Positions 1 through 8,332 of a stretch of 51,006 nt of DNA are shown one piece after another. This DNA is from Rhodobacter sp. (GTDB taxonomy: Bacteria > Pseudomonadota > Alphaproteobacteria > Rhodobacterales > Rhodobacteraceae): NCBI GenBank assembly GCA_013821825.1, contig PNJK01000021.1:1-51006 (forward strand). The letters run 5' to 3'. How positions within the stretch are numbered: position 1 is the first letter of the stretch; each line of letters begins with the position of its first letter. The position numbers were made by a program, and so were the translations under genes. The notes below the pieces were generated by a model, which was not told where the DNA came from, made no database searches, and saw only the letters and a list, made by a program, of their open reading frames with translations.

Positions 1-645
1 AAGGGTTTGTGGGGAATGTGGTTGGCAAAGCGACTGTTGATCACGGGAGAACGGATTCGCGTCTAGAGTCTTAGCCACCTCGAACAAATCCGGCTGGAGG
101 AACAGGCTCAGCTCCGGGTCGTAATTCCTCGCGTTGAGGTACGGGAGCCCTGCGTCGGCGTCGTGGCGATCGCCGATCCAGCCTTTGGTCTCGGGGGCAG
201 CATTGCCGGGGAGGATCCATTCGGACTGCTCGCCGAAGGGCTTGTAGAGGATGGCCTCGATCTTCGCTCCGGCGGCATCGGTGATGGCGCGGACGGAACT
301 CAGCCCGTCGCGGCGGAGGTAGGTGGCGAGGAAGGGGGTCGTACCTTCAGGAGTTCGACGGCGGGGTGGGGGTAGGTCAGGATCTGTTCCGGCCCCGCGA
401 TCAGCCAGTTCCGGACCTCGATCGCGCCGAAGGTGACGGTGGCGAAGGTGTTGGCCGGAAGGACGGTGCGGTCTTGCGTTGGGCGGCAGGCCCCCGACTT
501 TCCTCGGGCGCCAGGTCGGTCACGCCGAAAACCTGAGCCGGGTGCGCTTCCCCAGATGCGTCACGGACAACGGGCGGTTCTCGCCGTCACGAGGAATGAT
601 CTTGCCGGCGCGGCCGATCTGGTGCGCGTCAACCCGAGTTCTGAG
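1..645 (-). pseudogene. Rhs-family protein, degraded C-terminal core fragment
   Basis: Read on the minus strand, this stretch gives an unmistakable Rhs repeat-associated core in broken frames. In order it shows DGENRPLSVT (about 590-560), EVRNWLIAGPEQILTYPHP (about 415-360), TTPFLATYLRRDG, RAITDAAGAKIEA, YKPFGEQSEW and GWIGDRHDADAGLPYLNAR (about 180-120), then YDPELSLFLQPDLFEV. Intact Rhs cores have the same blocks as one frame, followed by a variable toxic tip. Here at least two frame changes are visible: one near 520-560, and one near 345 where a single missing base separates AVELLK from TTPFLATYL. The reading frame after LFEV continues to the window edge without the usual continuation of the core. 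The functional parent would be a secreted or surface polymorphic toxin. This copy looks dead. Confidence is high for the family and moderate for the exact limits. Confidence 0.82.
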
Positions 646-761
646 GCGCACGGCCCGCACCCCCTGGAACACGAATCCGCTTGAAAACCGGCCCTTTCGG
701 GGGCATACGGCGCGGCGGAAGCCTGCAGCGTGACTGCGGGCGGCACTCAATTGGAGAGACC

Positions 762-980
762 ATGGCCAAGGAAGACATTCTCGAATTCCCCGGTGTCGTA
801 AAGGAACTCCTGCCGAATGCGACATTCAGGGTCGAACTTGAGAACGGCCATGAACTGATCGCGGTGATGGCAGGCAAGATGCGCAAGAACCGCATCCGGG
901 TTCTGGCAGGCGACAAGGTACAGGTAGAGATGACGCCGTACGACTTGTCGAAGGGCCGCATCAACTATCGCTTCAAGTAA
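762..980 (+). CDS. infA: Translation initiation factor IF-1
   Basis: The 72-residue product is a single S1/OB-fold protein beginning [20 protein letters not shown] and ending KGRINYRFK, which is the family length and signature. IF-1 binds the A site of the 30S subunit during initiation. I chose the ATG at 762 because GGAGAG lies a few bases upstream and it matches the invariant family start; an in-frame ATG at 681 would add a non-homologous leader. maf follows after six bases, so the two are probably cotranscribed. Nothing about the gene looks unusual. Confidence 0.98.
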   Translation: MAKEDILEFPGVVKELLPNATFRVELENGHELIAVMAGKMRKNRIRVLAGDKVQVEMTPYDLSKGRINYRFK

Positions 981-986
981 CTGATC

Positions 987-1562
987 TTGCGGTTCATCCT
1001 TGGATCCGCCAGCCCGCGCCGCAAGCAATTGCTGGCGCAGATCGGGGTAACGCCGGATGCGATCCTGGCCCCCGACATTGACGAGGACCCTCGAAAGGGG
1101 GAACTGCCCCGGCCCTATGCCGAACGGCTGGCGCGGGAGAAGGCGCTTTCCGTCGCGGCGGAGCCAGAGGACGTGGTCCTTTGTGCCGACACGACCGTCG
1201 CCATCGGCCGCCGTATCCTGGGCAAACCGGCAGATGCGGGCGAGGCGGCGGCTTTCCTGATCGCGCTTGGCGGGCGCCGGCACCAGGTGATCACGGCGGT
1301 GGCGGTGCGGCGCGGCGACAGGATCCTGGGCCGCACAAGCGAAAGCGTGGTGAAGATGAAACGCCTGTCGGACGTGGAACTGAACGCCTACCTTGCCAGC
1401 GGCGAATGGCAAGGCAAGGCTGGCGGCTATGGAATCCAGGGGCTGGCCGGGGCGTTCATCCCGTGGATGTCCGGCAGCTTCACAGGCATCATGGGGCTGC
1501 CCGTGGCCGAGACGGCGGCCTTGCTGACCGCCATCGGCTATCCGGTCTGGAGGCAATCATGA
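987..1562 (+). CDS. maf: Maf-family nucleoside triphosphate pyrophosphatase
   Basis: The 191-residue protein has the N-terminal Maf signature [13 protein letters not shown], the central [16 protein letters not shown] block and the [12 protein letters not shown] motif, all in family order. Maf proteins hydrolyse non-canonical or modified NTPs to monophosphates and limit their incorporation. The start is a TTG at 987, six bases after the infA stop; no ATG precedes the conserved SASPRR motif, and no strong ribosome site is seen, so translation may be coupled to infA. The stop overlaps the next ATG (ATGA). Specificity (dTTP/UTP or m7GTP type) cannot be decided from the sequence here. Confidence 0.93.
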   Translation: MRFILGSASPRRKQLLAQIGVTPDAILAPDIDEDPRKGELPRPYAERLAREKALSVAAEPEDVVLCADTTVAIGRRILGKPADAGEAAAFLIALGGRRHQVITAVAVRRGDRILGRTSESVVKMKRLSDVELNAYLASGEWQGKAGGYGIQGLAGAFIPWMSGSFTGIMGLPVAETAALLTAIGYPVWRQS

Positions 1563-2596
1563 TCGGCCGCGTACTGATGCTTGACGAAATTGGCGGACGG
1601 CAAGCTGCCGCTTTGATGGTGGACGGCCGGCTGGAAGATCTGGCCATCGATCCCGTCGACGACACGCCGCTGCCGGGGGCAATCTATCGCTCGGTCGCGG
1701 ATCGGCCGGTCAAGGGACAGGGCGGCATCTTCGTGAAACTGCCGCAAGGGTCTGGCTTCTTGCGCCAGATCTCTGGCGTCGCGCCCGGGCAGCGCCTGCT
1801 GGTGCAGGTCTCTGGTCCTGCAGAACCCGGAAAGGCCTTGCCGGTCACCACTCGGCTTTTGTTCAAGTCCCGCTTTGCGATCATCACGCCGGATGCGCCG
1901 GGGCTGAACATCTCGCGCCGGATCAGGGATGAAGACACGCGCGCCACCCTAGCCGCGCTGGCCGAGGCCGGGATGGCAGGTGCCGATCCCAACCTTGGCC
2001 TGATCCTGCGGTCTGGCTGCGCCGAGGCCGAAGATGACGCGGTGGCCGAAGACATCGCCGCGATGCGCGGTCTGGCCGAGGCGGTGCTGGCCGATACCTC
2101 CGGCCCGCCGGAACTGCTGGTCGACGGGGCAGGGGCGCATGAGCTGGCCTTTCGCGACTGGCTTGAGCCGCCCGTGGACGAGGCTGACACCGATGAGGGA
2201 AGCTTTGGCCGCCACGGCGTGATGGACGCGATCCAAGCCTTGCTTGCCCCCCGTGTGCCACTGGAGGGGGCAGGGCACATGATGCTGGAGCCGACCCGCG
2301 CGCTGGTTGCAGTAGATGTGAACACCGGACCCGATACCTCGCCCGCAGCAAGCCTGAAGGCCAATATCGCCGCCGCCCGCGACCTGCCGCGCCAACTTCG
2401 TCTGCGCGGCCTTGGCGGGCAGGTGGTGGTGGATTTCGCGCCGATGCCGAAACGGGACCGACACATCCTGGACCAGGTGCTGAAGGCCGCCTTCAAGGCG
2501 GAAGGCGAGACCAACCTGGCCGGCTGGACCACGCTGGGCCTGTACGAAATGACCCGCAGGCGCGACCGGCTGCCGTTGGCGGCGCTGCTGAAATGA
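1559..2596 (+). CDS. Ribonuclease E/G family protein, short form
   Basis: The 345-residue protein belongs to the RNase E/G catalytic family. An N-terminal S1-like part ([20 protein letters not shown]) precedes the catalytic core with [10 protein letters not shown] and [13 protein letters not shown], whose aspartates match the metal-binding Asp residues of the family. It is shorter than RNase E and also shorter than typical RNase G, and no CPxCxG zinc link follows the core, so quaternary structure and substrate range may differ. It overlaps maf and yacG by four bases on each side, giving a tight infA-maf-rng-yacG operon. The family assignment is firm; the exact cellular role is not. Confidence 0.88.
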   Translation: MIGRVLMLDEIGGRQAAALMVDGRLEDLAIDPVDDTPLPGAIYRSVADRPVKGQGGIFVKLPQGSGFLRQISGVAPGQRLLVQVSGPAEPGKALPVTTRLLFKSRFAIITPDAPGLNISRRIRDEDTRATLAALAEAGMAGADPNLGLILRSGCAEAEDDAVAEDIAAMRGLAEAVLADTSGPPELLVDGAGAHELAFRDWLEPPVDEADTDEGSFGRHGVMDAIQALLAPRVPLEGAGHMMLEPTRALVAVDVNTGPDTSPAASLKANIAAARDLPRQLRLRGLGGQVVVDFAPMPKRDRHILDQVLKAAFKAEGETNLAGWTTLGLYEMTRRRDRLPLAALLK

Positions 2597-2778
2597 CCTG
2601 TCCGATCTGCGGCAAGGCGGCAAGCCCGGACTACCGCCCGTTCTGCTCGCGCCGCTGTGCCGACGTGGATCTTGGCCGCTGGCTGACCGAAAGCTACCGC
2701 ATCCCCGCAAAGGGCGACGAGGCGGAAGAAGGCGGTGACGACAGCACCGAAACCCCACCCGGCGCCGGGCCACATTAG
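2593..2778 (+). CDS. yacG: DNA gyrase inhibitor YacG
   Basis: The 61-residue protein has the four zinc-binding cysteines of YacG at about residues 3, 6, 18 and 22 ([25 protein letters not shown]). YacG binds GyrB and inhibits gyrase in other proteobacteria. The C-terminal tail is acidic and low complexity (GDEAEEGGDD). The gene overlaps the upstream nuclease gene by ATGA and is the last gene before tRNA-Phe, an order common in Rhodobacterales. Confidence 0.93.
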   Translation: MTCPICGKAASPDYRPFCSRRCADVDLGRWLTESYRIPAKGDEAEEGGDDSTETPPGAGPH

Positions 2779-2837
2779 GGGCGTTTTCCCTCTGGACAGC
2801 CCCCGCGCCCTTGGGTATCACCCGCCCACCAAAGCGT

Positions 2838-2913
2838 GCCCAGATAGCTCAGTTGGTAGAGCAGCGGATTGAAAATCCGCGTGTCGCTGGTTCGATTCCG
2901 GCTCTGGGCACCA
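2838..2913 (+). tRNA. tRNA-Phe (GAA)
   Basis: The 76-base cloverleaf has a 7-bp acceptor stem (GCCCAGA with TCTGGGC), a D arm with AGCTCAGTTGGTAGAGC, an anticodon stem GCGGA/TCCGC around loop TTGAAAA with anticodon GAA at 2871-2873, and a T arm with GGTTCGATTCC. A genomically encoded CCA is at 2911-2913. A T-rich run follows at about 2923-2935. tRNA 3' ends are frequent integration sites, and the downstream 2.4 kb is accessory in character. Confidence 0.98.
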
Positions 2914-3764
2914 TAGACCCTCATTTTTTATTTACATTGAACTGCTTAGCTGGGCGAATGCCGAAGCGATCCACCCGATTTCCACCTTTGTGTGCGCCGG
3001 CTGCTGGTCGTTGTGCTTTGAACGCCGTGTCTTCGTTGCATAGGCGACGGCTGCCCATCCCAAGCCACGTAACCGTTGATGGACGGACGGATGTTGGCAA
3101 TGAAATCGGGGACCAGATGGGCTTCGAAGCGACAGGAGAAGATTGCAATTGCAGCCGGCGATCCTGGAAGGGCCTGCTGAAACGGTTTGCACTCAACCAT
3201 ACGCTGTTCCCACTTCTGGCACCCCGGACAAGCTTGTCCAGCCAGAGACTTGACCATATTCGCCAAATGCCCTGCCGCTTGAGATCCAGATGGTCAGATC
3301 GGGACTGCGGGCAAAGCGTCTTTGACGCCGATCGGCGTACGCGGTCGGGTAGACGAGACTGGAGTTGTTCGGATCAGATCGTGGGTCCGCCGTCAGCCGT
3401 CCCGCAGAGAAGTCTGCAGCACGACGGACAAACCCGTCGAGCCCGTCGAGCCGTTTTCGCCCGGTTTGGGTCCGTTCCAATCGCACTCATGCCCCAAACC
3501 GGGCGGAAGCGCCAGGACAGGTCTGTCCGGCGTGCCGAAAATGACGATCAAGGGCCGTGCCACAGGGCAGGTTCGTGGCCGAGGCCGCCCAGATCAGGTT
3601 GCCTTATCAACACCGGACTCCGCGCGCCAGGCAAAGCGGTTGATCGACTAGCACAATCAGGCGACACTGCCGTCAACCGGCAGCCGATGTGGGGAATGTC
3701 GTTTGAACGATCCAGCTATCAACTTTGTCCGCTCGGCCTGGATTGCCCGGACCAGAGGCGCAGG
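2914..3764 (+). other. Gene-poor stretch downstream of tRNA-Phe
   Basis: I see no supportable gene in these 850 bases. The long open frame that runs through here into the sulfotransferase begins inside or before the tRNA and encodes no family I recognise; frames on the other strand are equally anonymous. The base composition looks less GC-rich than the neighbouring housekeeping genes. It could be decayed mobile DNA. I did not find a duplicated tRNA-Phe 3' end in it. Confidence 0.5.
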
Positions 3765-4937
3765 ATGAAGATCATTGTCCATATGGGCCAAGGCAAGACC
3801 GGAACCACGTCCTTGCAGGAGTCGCTGCATGCCGCTGGCGCAACGCTTCGCTCGCGCAAGGTCCTCTATCCCCGGTTTGGCCACCAGTATGTCGCCCACC
3901 ACTTGCTTGTGGCGCTTTGCGGGGATCCAAACCGGTTGCCGCCCTGGAACCTGGAAAGACAGGGTGGACCCGACGGCGCTGTTGAAGCCGCCCAGCTTGC
4001 CTGGAACATGACCTGCGAGGATATTCGTCGCAATCGCCCGGAGCTTCTGGTCCTGTCCAGCGAGTACCTCGCTCTTACGACCGATGGTGTAAAGGCCCGC
4101 CTCGCTATGCTTCTGTCAGAGCTGTCCAACGACATCACCCCTGTGATCTACGTTCGACATCCGATTGACCACTATCGAGCGCGTTTGCAGCAATCGATAA
4201 AGCATAAGGACCGGCACTTTCCGCCGGTGCATCAGAATCTGAGACAGGTAGTCGTCGACACTGAGGCCGTGTTCGGTCGCGGGCCTGAGCTTGTAGCTTT
4301 CGACCGGAAAGAGCTGCATGGAAACGACATCGTCTGTGACTTCGCGACTCGCTTTCTTGCGCCTTGGGTACAGGCCGGCGATCTGCCACGCCTGAACGCA
4401 AATGCCGGTCTGTCAGCGGAAGTCCTGGTGTTGCTGGTTCGCCTGCGTGCCGAAGCTGGCGGAACCTATGAAGCCTCGCGTCAAGTGGCCCGTCTGATTC
4501 CGCAGCTTGAAGCTCTGGATCGAAGCGATCCTCCGACGCAGCCATTGACCCTCTTGCCCGAGGTGGCCGAAGCCGCCCTGCGCTCTGCCACTGGCCATCG
4601 TTGGCTGGCCGAGACTGGTAGGCTGCGGATTCCGGGCCTCGAAGTCGACAAGATCGACGGAGCGCCCCCACCGAAATGGATGCTGACGGCGCCGGCCGAA
4701 TCCCTTTTTCTACATGATCCAGAACGCCTTGACCGCCTGCGCACGTTGATTGAACTGCGTCGACCAAGAGCCAAATCGGTCAAGCGACAGAACAAGCCAT
4801 CAAGAAGAGCGCCGCTACGCTTTCGCGATCGGTTATTGCGATTCATGCTGCGGAAACTGGATTCGTTGCAGGACCCGAACAAACGCGCTGCGCCGCCCCG
4901 GGAAATCCCGGCTGGAGCGGCTGAAGAACGCGGATGA
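3765..4937 (+). CDS. Sulfotransferase-like protein
   Basis: The 390-residue product starts MKIIVHMGQGKTGTTSLQES; the KTGTTSLQ loop after a beta strand is the 5'-phosphosulfate-binding P-loop of PAPS-dependent sulfotransferases. A later strand with VIYVRHPIDHYRARLQQS resembles the 3'-phosphate-binding segment (R...S). Function is therefore transfer of sulfate from PAPS to an unknown acceptor, perhaps a glycan or exported metabolite. The C-terminal 60 residues are strongly basic. I chose the ATG at 3765 because homology starts there and GAGGCG lies just upstream. It stands alone between a gene-poor stretch and an IS fragment, which suggests horizontal acquisition. Confidence 0.72.
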   Translation: MKIIVHMGQGKTGTTSLQESLHAAGATLRSRKVLYPRFGHQYVAHHLLVALCGDPNRLPPWNLERQGGPDGAVEAAQLAWNMTCEDIRRNRPELLVLSSEYLALTTDGVKARLAMLLSELSNDITPVIYVRHPIDHYRARLQQSIKHKDRHFPPVHQNLRQVVVDTEAVFGRGPELVAFDRKELHGNDIVCDFATRFLAPWVQAGDLPRLNANAGLSAEVLVLLVRLRAEAGGTYEASRQVARLIPQLEALDRSDPPTQPLTLLPEVAEAALRSATGHRWLAETGRLRIPGLEVDKIDGAPPPKWMLTAPAESLFLHDPERLDRLRTLIELRRPRAKSVKRQNKPSRRAPLRFRDRLLRFMLRKLDSLQDPNKRAAPPREIPAGAAEERG

Positions 4938-5030
4938 CGTGGTTCCCGGGAAATTGCTCTTTCCGGCGCTGTTATGGCCATGAATGACGGTGGGTTGAGG
5001 GCCAAAGGAAAAGTGCCTTGGCGAACCCGG

Positions 5031-5300
5031 CCCGCGCCTGCTCATGCTGGGATCCAGATCATGCTGGCGGAGAAACGTCTGCCGTTTCCGGCTGGTGAAC
5101 TGCGAGCCCTGATCAAGGTGCAACATGACCTTGCCCGTTGGCTGTTGACGCCAGACAGCCATCGGCAGCGCCCGCATGGCGAGGTCAGTGGTCAAGCGGG
5201 ATCGGGCGGACCAGCCAGCGACGCAACGTGAGAACAGGTCAATGGCGACGCACAGGTACCGTTTGACGCTTGCCAGAGCGTTATCTGTCGTGACCCTTGA
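5031..5300 (-). pseudogene. IS3-family transposase (OrfB) fragment
   Basis: The minus strand encodes part of a DDE integrase core: YLCVAIDLFSRCVAGWS (about 5258-5208), SRLTTDLAMRALPMAVW, then VMLHLDQGSQFTSR (about 5130-5089) and DPSMSRRG (about 5051-5028). In intact IS3-family OrfB proteins these blocks sit in the middle of roughly 270 residues, with catalytic Asp residues in the AIDLFSR and HLDQGSQF blocks. The N-terminal part, the C-terminal DDE glutamate segment and the terminal inverted repeats are missing, so this is a dead remnant. It marks past transposition in the tRNA-adjacent region. Confidence 0.85.
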
Positions 5301-5348
5301 CCTTGCGCCAAATCCGGCAAGGCTTGGGCAAACGACGGGGAGGACAGG

Positions 5349-5807
5349 ATGACCGTTTGCTTCACGACCGAAAGGATGCTGCACTTTGGCGATTGCGACA
5401 TTTCCGGCACGGCCTATTACCCGGCTTACCTCAACATTCTGAACGGGGTGGTTGAGGAGTTCTGGGCCCATCTTGGCTGGCCCTGGCATGAGATCATCTG
5501 GAAGGAGCGCTGGGGAACGCCAACGGTGCATCTGTCCTGCGACTTCTCCAAGCCATCGTTCTTTGGCGACAAATTGACTTTTCAGTTGACCGTGACGAAG
5601 GTGGGGAAATCCTCGGTGGGGCTGAAGCATGCGATTCACTGTGGGGACGAGCATCGCTGGTCGGTGACGCAGGTGCTGGCCGCAAGCTGGCTGGACAAGC
5701 ACACATCGATGCCGTGGCCTGCTGATGTAAAGGCCAAGCTGGAAAGCCTGATGGCACCGGATGCACCCGAGCGGCGGCCGGTTGGCGGGCCTCAACCCCA
5801 GGCCTGA
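5349..5807 (+). CDS. Acyl-CoA thioesterase, 4HBT hotdog family
   Basis: The 152-residue protein has the hotdog-fold 4-hydroxybenzoyl-CoA thioesterase signature FGDCDISGTAYYPAYLNI near residues 14-31, with the catalytic aspartate in the CD pair and the tyrosine-rich helix start. It hydrolyses an acyl- or aroyl-CoA to the free acid. GGGGAGG upstream of the ATG at 5349 supports the start. Its 3' end overlaps the convergent ABC ATPase gene by 16 bases. A second, related thioesterase lies at 29582 in the CoA-pathway cluster. Substrate is unknown. Confidence 0.8.
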   Translation: MTVCFTTERMLHFGDCDISGTAYYPAYLNILNGVVEEFWAHLGWPWHEIIWKERWGTPTVHLSCDFSKPSFFGDKLTFQLTVTKVGKSSVGLKHAIHCGDEHRWSVTQVLAASWLDKHTSMPWPADVKAKLESLMAPDAPERRPVGGPQPQA

Positions 5808-6592
5808 GCCGGGTCGGGAAGCGGGATCGCCTCCAAGAGCTCACGCGTGTAGGCGGCCTTGGGAGTTGCGAACAACTCGGCGGTGGGGCGGTCTTCGACG
5901 ATCAGGCCCTGGTGCAGCACGATGGTGCGCTGGCACAGTCGGCGGATCACCGACAGGTCATGGCTGATGAAGGCCAGCGTCAGGCCGAGGTCGGCCACCA
6001 GCCGTTCCAGAAGGTTAAGCACCTGCGCCTGCGATGAGACGTCAAGACCCGAGACGATCTCGTCGGCCAGGATGAAATCAGGCTCCAGCGCGATGGCACG
6101 GGCGATGCCGACGCGCTGGCGCTGACCGCCGGACAGTTCATGCGGGTAACGGGCGGCGAAATGCTGCGGCAGGCCGACATGATCCAGCGCGCGGGCGACG
6201 CGACCGGGGATGGCGTCCAGCCCGTGCAGTCGCATTGGCTCGGCGATGATGGTGCCGACCCGATGACGCGGGTTCAGCGAGGACATCGGATCCTGAAAGA
6301 TCATCTGAAACCGCCGCCGCATCGGGCGCAAGGCTGTTTCTGACAGGTGGGTGATATCGGAGCCGTCAAAGCCGATCGCACCGCGCGACGGCTCCAGCAG
6401 CCGGACCAGCGCGCGGCCAAGCGTTGACTTGCCGGATCCCGAGCCGCCAACGATGCCCACCACCGCCCCTTTCGGGATGGTGAAGGAAAGACCCTTCAGA
6501 ATCTCGATCCGCGGGGCCGTGCCGAAGATGGGTTTCGCGGTCATGTCGGCCAGCGAAAGGCGCAGATCGGCAACAGTGTAGAGGTCAGCCAT
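5792..6592 (-). CDS. ABC importer ATPase, OppF/DppF type
   Basis: The 266-residue protein has Walker A GGSGSGKST (about 49-57), Q-loop FQDPMSSLNPRH, signature LSGGQRQRVGIARA, Walker B FILADEIVSGLD and the switch histidine in FISHDLSV. The usual Pro after ADE is Ile here. It is the second nucleotide-binding subunit of a peptide/opine/nickel-type importer and energises substrate uptake from the cytoplasmic side. It is the last gene of a minus-strand operon and overlaps the upstream ATPase gene by eight bases. It lacks the C-terminal oligopeptide extension of longer OppF proteins. Confidence 0.9.
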   Translation of the reverse strand: MADLYTVADLRLSLADMTAKPIFGTAPRIEILKGLSFTIPKGAVVGIVGGSGSGKSTLGRALVRLLEPSRGAIGFDGSDITHLSETALRPMRRRFQMIFQDPMSSLNPRHRVGTIIAEPMRLHGLDAIPGRVARALDHVGLPQHFAARYPHELSGGQRQRVGIARAIALEPDFILADEIVSGLDVSSQAQVLNLLERLVADLGLTLAFISHDLSVIRRLCQRTIVLHQGLIVEDRPTAELFATPKAAYTRELLEAIPLPDPAQAWG

Positions 6593-7469
6593 GGGTTTTC
6601 ACCCCCTTGGCCAAGGTCCTGTCGAAGGCGGCAACCTCGGCCCGGACTGCGTCGATCACTGCGTCGGGCACGGGATGGAGGCCTGCGTCGGGATCAGTAT
6701 ATTTCGGCGTAGCGGCCAGCAGAGCGGCGGAATAGGGGTGACGGGGGGAAGCGAAGAAATCGGCCACGGTGCTGTCTTCGACCACCAACCCGGAATAGAG
6801 CACCGACAACTGCTGGCAGACTTTGGAGACGACACCAAGGTCATGCGTGACAAACAACAGTGCCGTGCCGTGGCGGGCCTGCATCCCGGCAATCAGCCGC
6901 AGGATCTGCTTTTGCACCGTCACATCCAGCGCGGTCGTGGGTTCATCGGCCACGATCAGCTTTGGCTCGGCCGCGAAGGCGGATGCGATCAGGATGCGCT
7001 GGCGCATGCCTCCCGACAGCTCATGCGGATATGACCGCAGCACCCGGGCAGGATCGGCAATCTGCACCTCGGTCAAAAGATCGCGGGCGCGGGCGTCGGC
7101 GGCGGCACGGGTCCAGCCCAGGATATCGACCAGCCGGTCGGTGATCTGCGGCCCGATCCGGTGGCTGGGGTTCAGCGCGGTCAGCGGGTCTTGCGGGATC
7201 AGCGCGCAACTTGCGCCGATCCGACGACGGCTTTCCTTTGCGGGCAGGCTCAGAAGGTCGGTGCCGTCCAGCAGGATTTCGCCTTCGGTGATCTGGACCG
7301 AGGGCGGCAGGATACCGAGCACAGCCTTGCCGATCATCGACTTGCCAGCCCCGCTTTCGCCGACAAGGCCTCGCACCTCCCCCGGCGCCACGTCCAGCGA
7401 CACACGGCGGAGCAGGGCCGGTCCGTTCTTCAGCCGGACCGACAGGTTGCGGATCGCGAGAAAGCTCAT
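6585..7469 (-). CDS. ABC importer ATPase, OppD/DppD type
   Basis: The 294-residue protein has Walker A GESGAGKS (about 37-44), Q-loop LIPQDPLTALNPSH, signature LSGGMRQRILIASA, Walker B LIVADEPTTALD and the switch FVTHDLGVV. It pairs with the downstream ATPase to drive the importer. Start ATG overlaps the permease stop by four bases, and its own 3' end overlaps the next ATPase gene, so the importer subunits are translationally coupled. The D-type is recognised by the GESGAGKS/ALIPQDP pattern. Substrate cannot be read from this subunit. Confidence 0.9.
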   Translation of the reverse strand: MSFLAIRNLSVRLKNGPALLRRVSLDVAPGEVRGLVGESGAGKSMIGKAVLGILPPSVQITEGEILLDGTDLLSLPAKESRRRIGASCALIPQDPLTALNPSHRIGPQITDRLVDILGWTRAAADARARDLLTEVQIADPARVLRSYPHELSGGMRQRILIASAFAAEPKLIVADEPTTALDVTVQKQILRLIAGMQARHGTALLFVTHDLGVVSKVCQQLSVLYSGLVVEDSTVADFFASPRHPYSAALLAATPKYTDPDAGLHPVPDAVIDAVRAEVAAFDRTLAKGVKTHG

Positions 7470-8332
7470 CGCAGCACCGGATCAAAGCGGTCCTTCAGCC
7501 CTTCGCCAAGCTGGCTGAAGGCAAGGACCGTCAGGAAAAGCGCAATCAGCGGGAAGACCAGCACCCACCACGCCTGATAAATCGAAGTGCGGCCTTCCGA
7601 GATCATCCCGCCCCAGGTGGGATCGTCGGTCGAGATGGACAGATTCACGAAGCTCAGGATTGCCTCCACGATTACGGCGATGCCCATTTCCAGCGTCAGA
7701 AGCACTACGACGGTAGGCAGGACATTGGGCAGGATTTCCCGCAGCATCGTGCCAATCCGCCCGCGACCCGCCACCCGGGCCGAAGCGACATAATCCATCG
7801 CTCCCTGCGCCATGGCTTCGGCCCGCACGACGCGGGCAAAACGGGTCCAGTCGATCACCACGATGGCAATGATGATCGAGGTCAGGCTGGGGCCAAGCAC
7901 TGCGATGAGCAGGATGGAAAAGAGGACGGGCGGAAAGGCCATCCAGATATCGATCAGCCGCGAGATGACCATATCGACCCAGCCGCGCAGGAATCCGGCC
8001 AGAAGGCCGAATGTCGCCCCGATCAGGCAGGTGATGCCGCCAGCCACCAGCGCCACAAGCAATGCCACCCGCGCCCCGTGCAGGATGCGCGACAGGACAT
8101 CGCGGCCAAGGCTGTCGGTGCCCAACAGGTAACCCGGCTCGGTCCCGGCCACCCAGAAAGGCGGCAAGCGGGCCAGGAACAGATCCTGCGTCAAGGGATC
8201 CCGCGGCGAGATCCATGGCGCGAGAAGCGCTGCCAGCACAAGCGCCGCAAGCCAGAGCGCAGACAGCCAAAGCCGCAACCCGGCCCGGCGACGGAGCATG
8301 GACCGCCCATCCAATCCCTTGGCGTCAAGCAT
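7466..8332 (-). CDS. ABC importer permease, DppC type
   Basis: The 288-residue membrane protein begins with a cytoplasmic leader, a first membrane span (LWLSALWLAALVLAALLAPW) and then the DppC motif DSLGRDVLSRILHGARVALLVALV. The binding-protein-dependent transport EAA-type loop is visible as YVASARVAGRGRIGTMLREILPNVLP. About six spans are predicted by eye. It forms the inner-membrane channel with the DppB-type partner, whose gene overlaps it by eight bases. The N-terminal OppC motif and the conserved IDIWMAFPPVLFSI segment support the call. Confidence 0.9.
   Translation of the reverse strand: MLDAKGLDGRSMLRRRAGLRLWLSALWLAALVLAALLAPWISPRDPLTQDLFLARLPPFWVAGTEPGYLLGTDSLGRDVLSRILHGARVALLVALVAGGITCLIGATFGLLAGFLRGWVDMVISRLIDIWMAFPPVLFSILLIAVLGPSLTSIIIAIVVIDWTRFARVVRAEAMAQGAMDYVASARVAGRGRIGTMLREILPNVLPTVVVLLTLEMGIAVIVEAILSFVNLSISTDDPTWGGMISEGRTSIYQAWWVLVFPLIALFLTVLAFSQLGEGLKDRFDPVLR

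Noticed and set aside
2811-3764. Long plus-strand open frame running from before tRNA-Phe into the sulfotransferase
   Set aside because: It includes the tRNA and gives no recognisable protein before MKIIVHMGQ at 3765; the sulfotransferase start is there.
2838-5348. Attachment-site duplication of the tRNA-Phe 3' end
   Set aside because: I did not find a second copy of the T-arm/acceptor sequence by eye, so an island boundary is not claimed.
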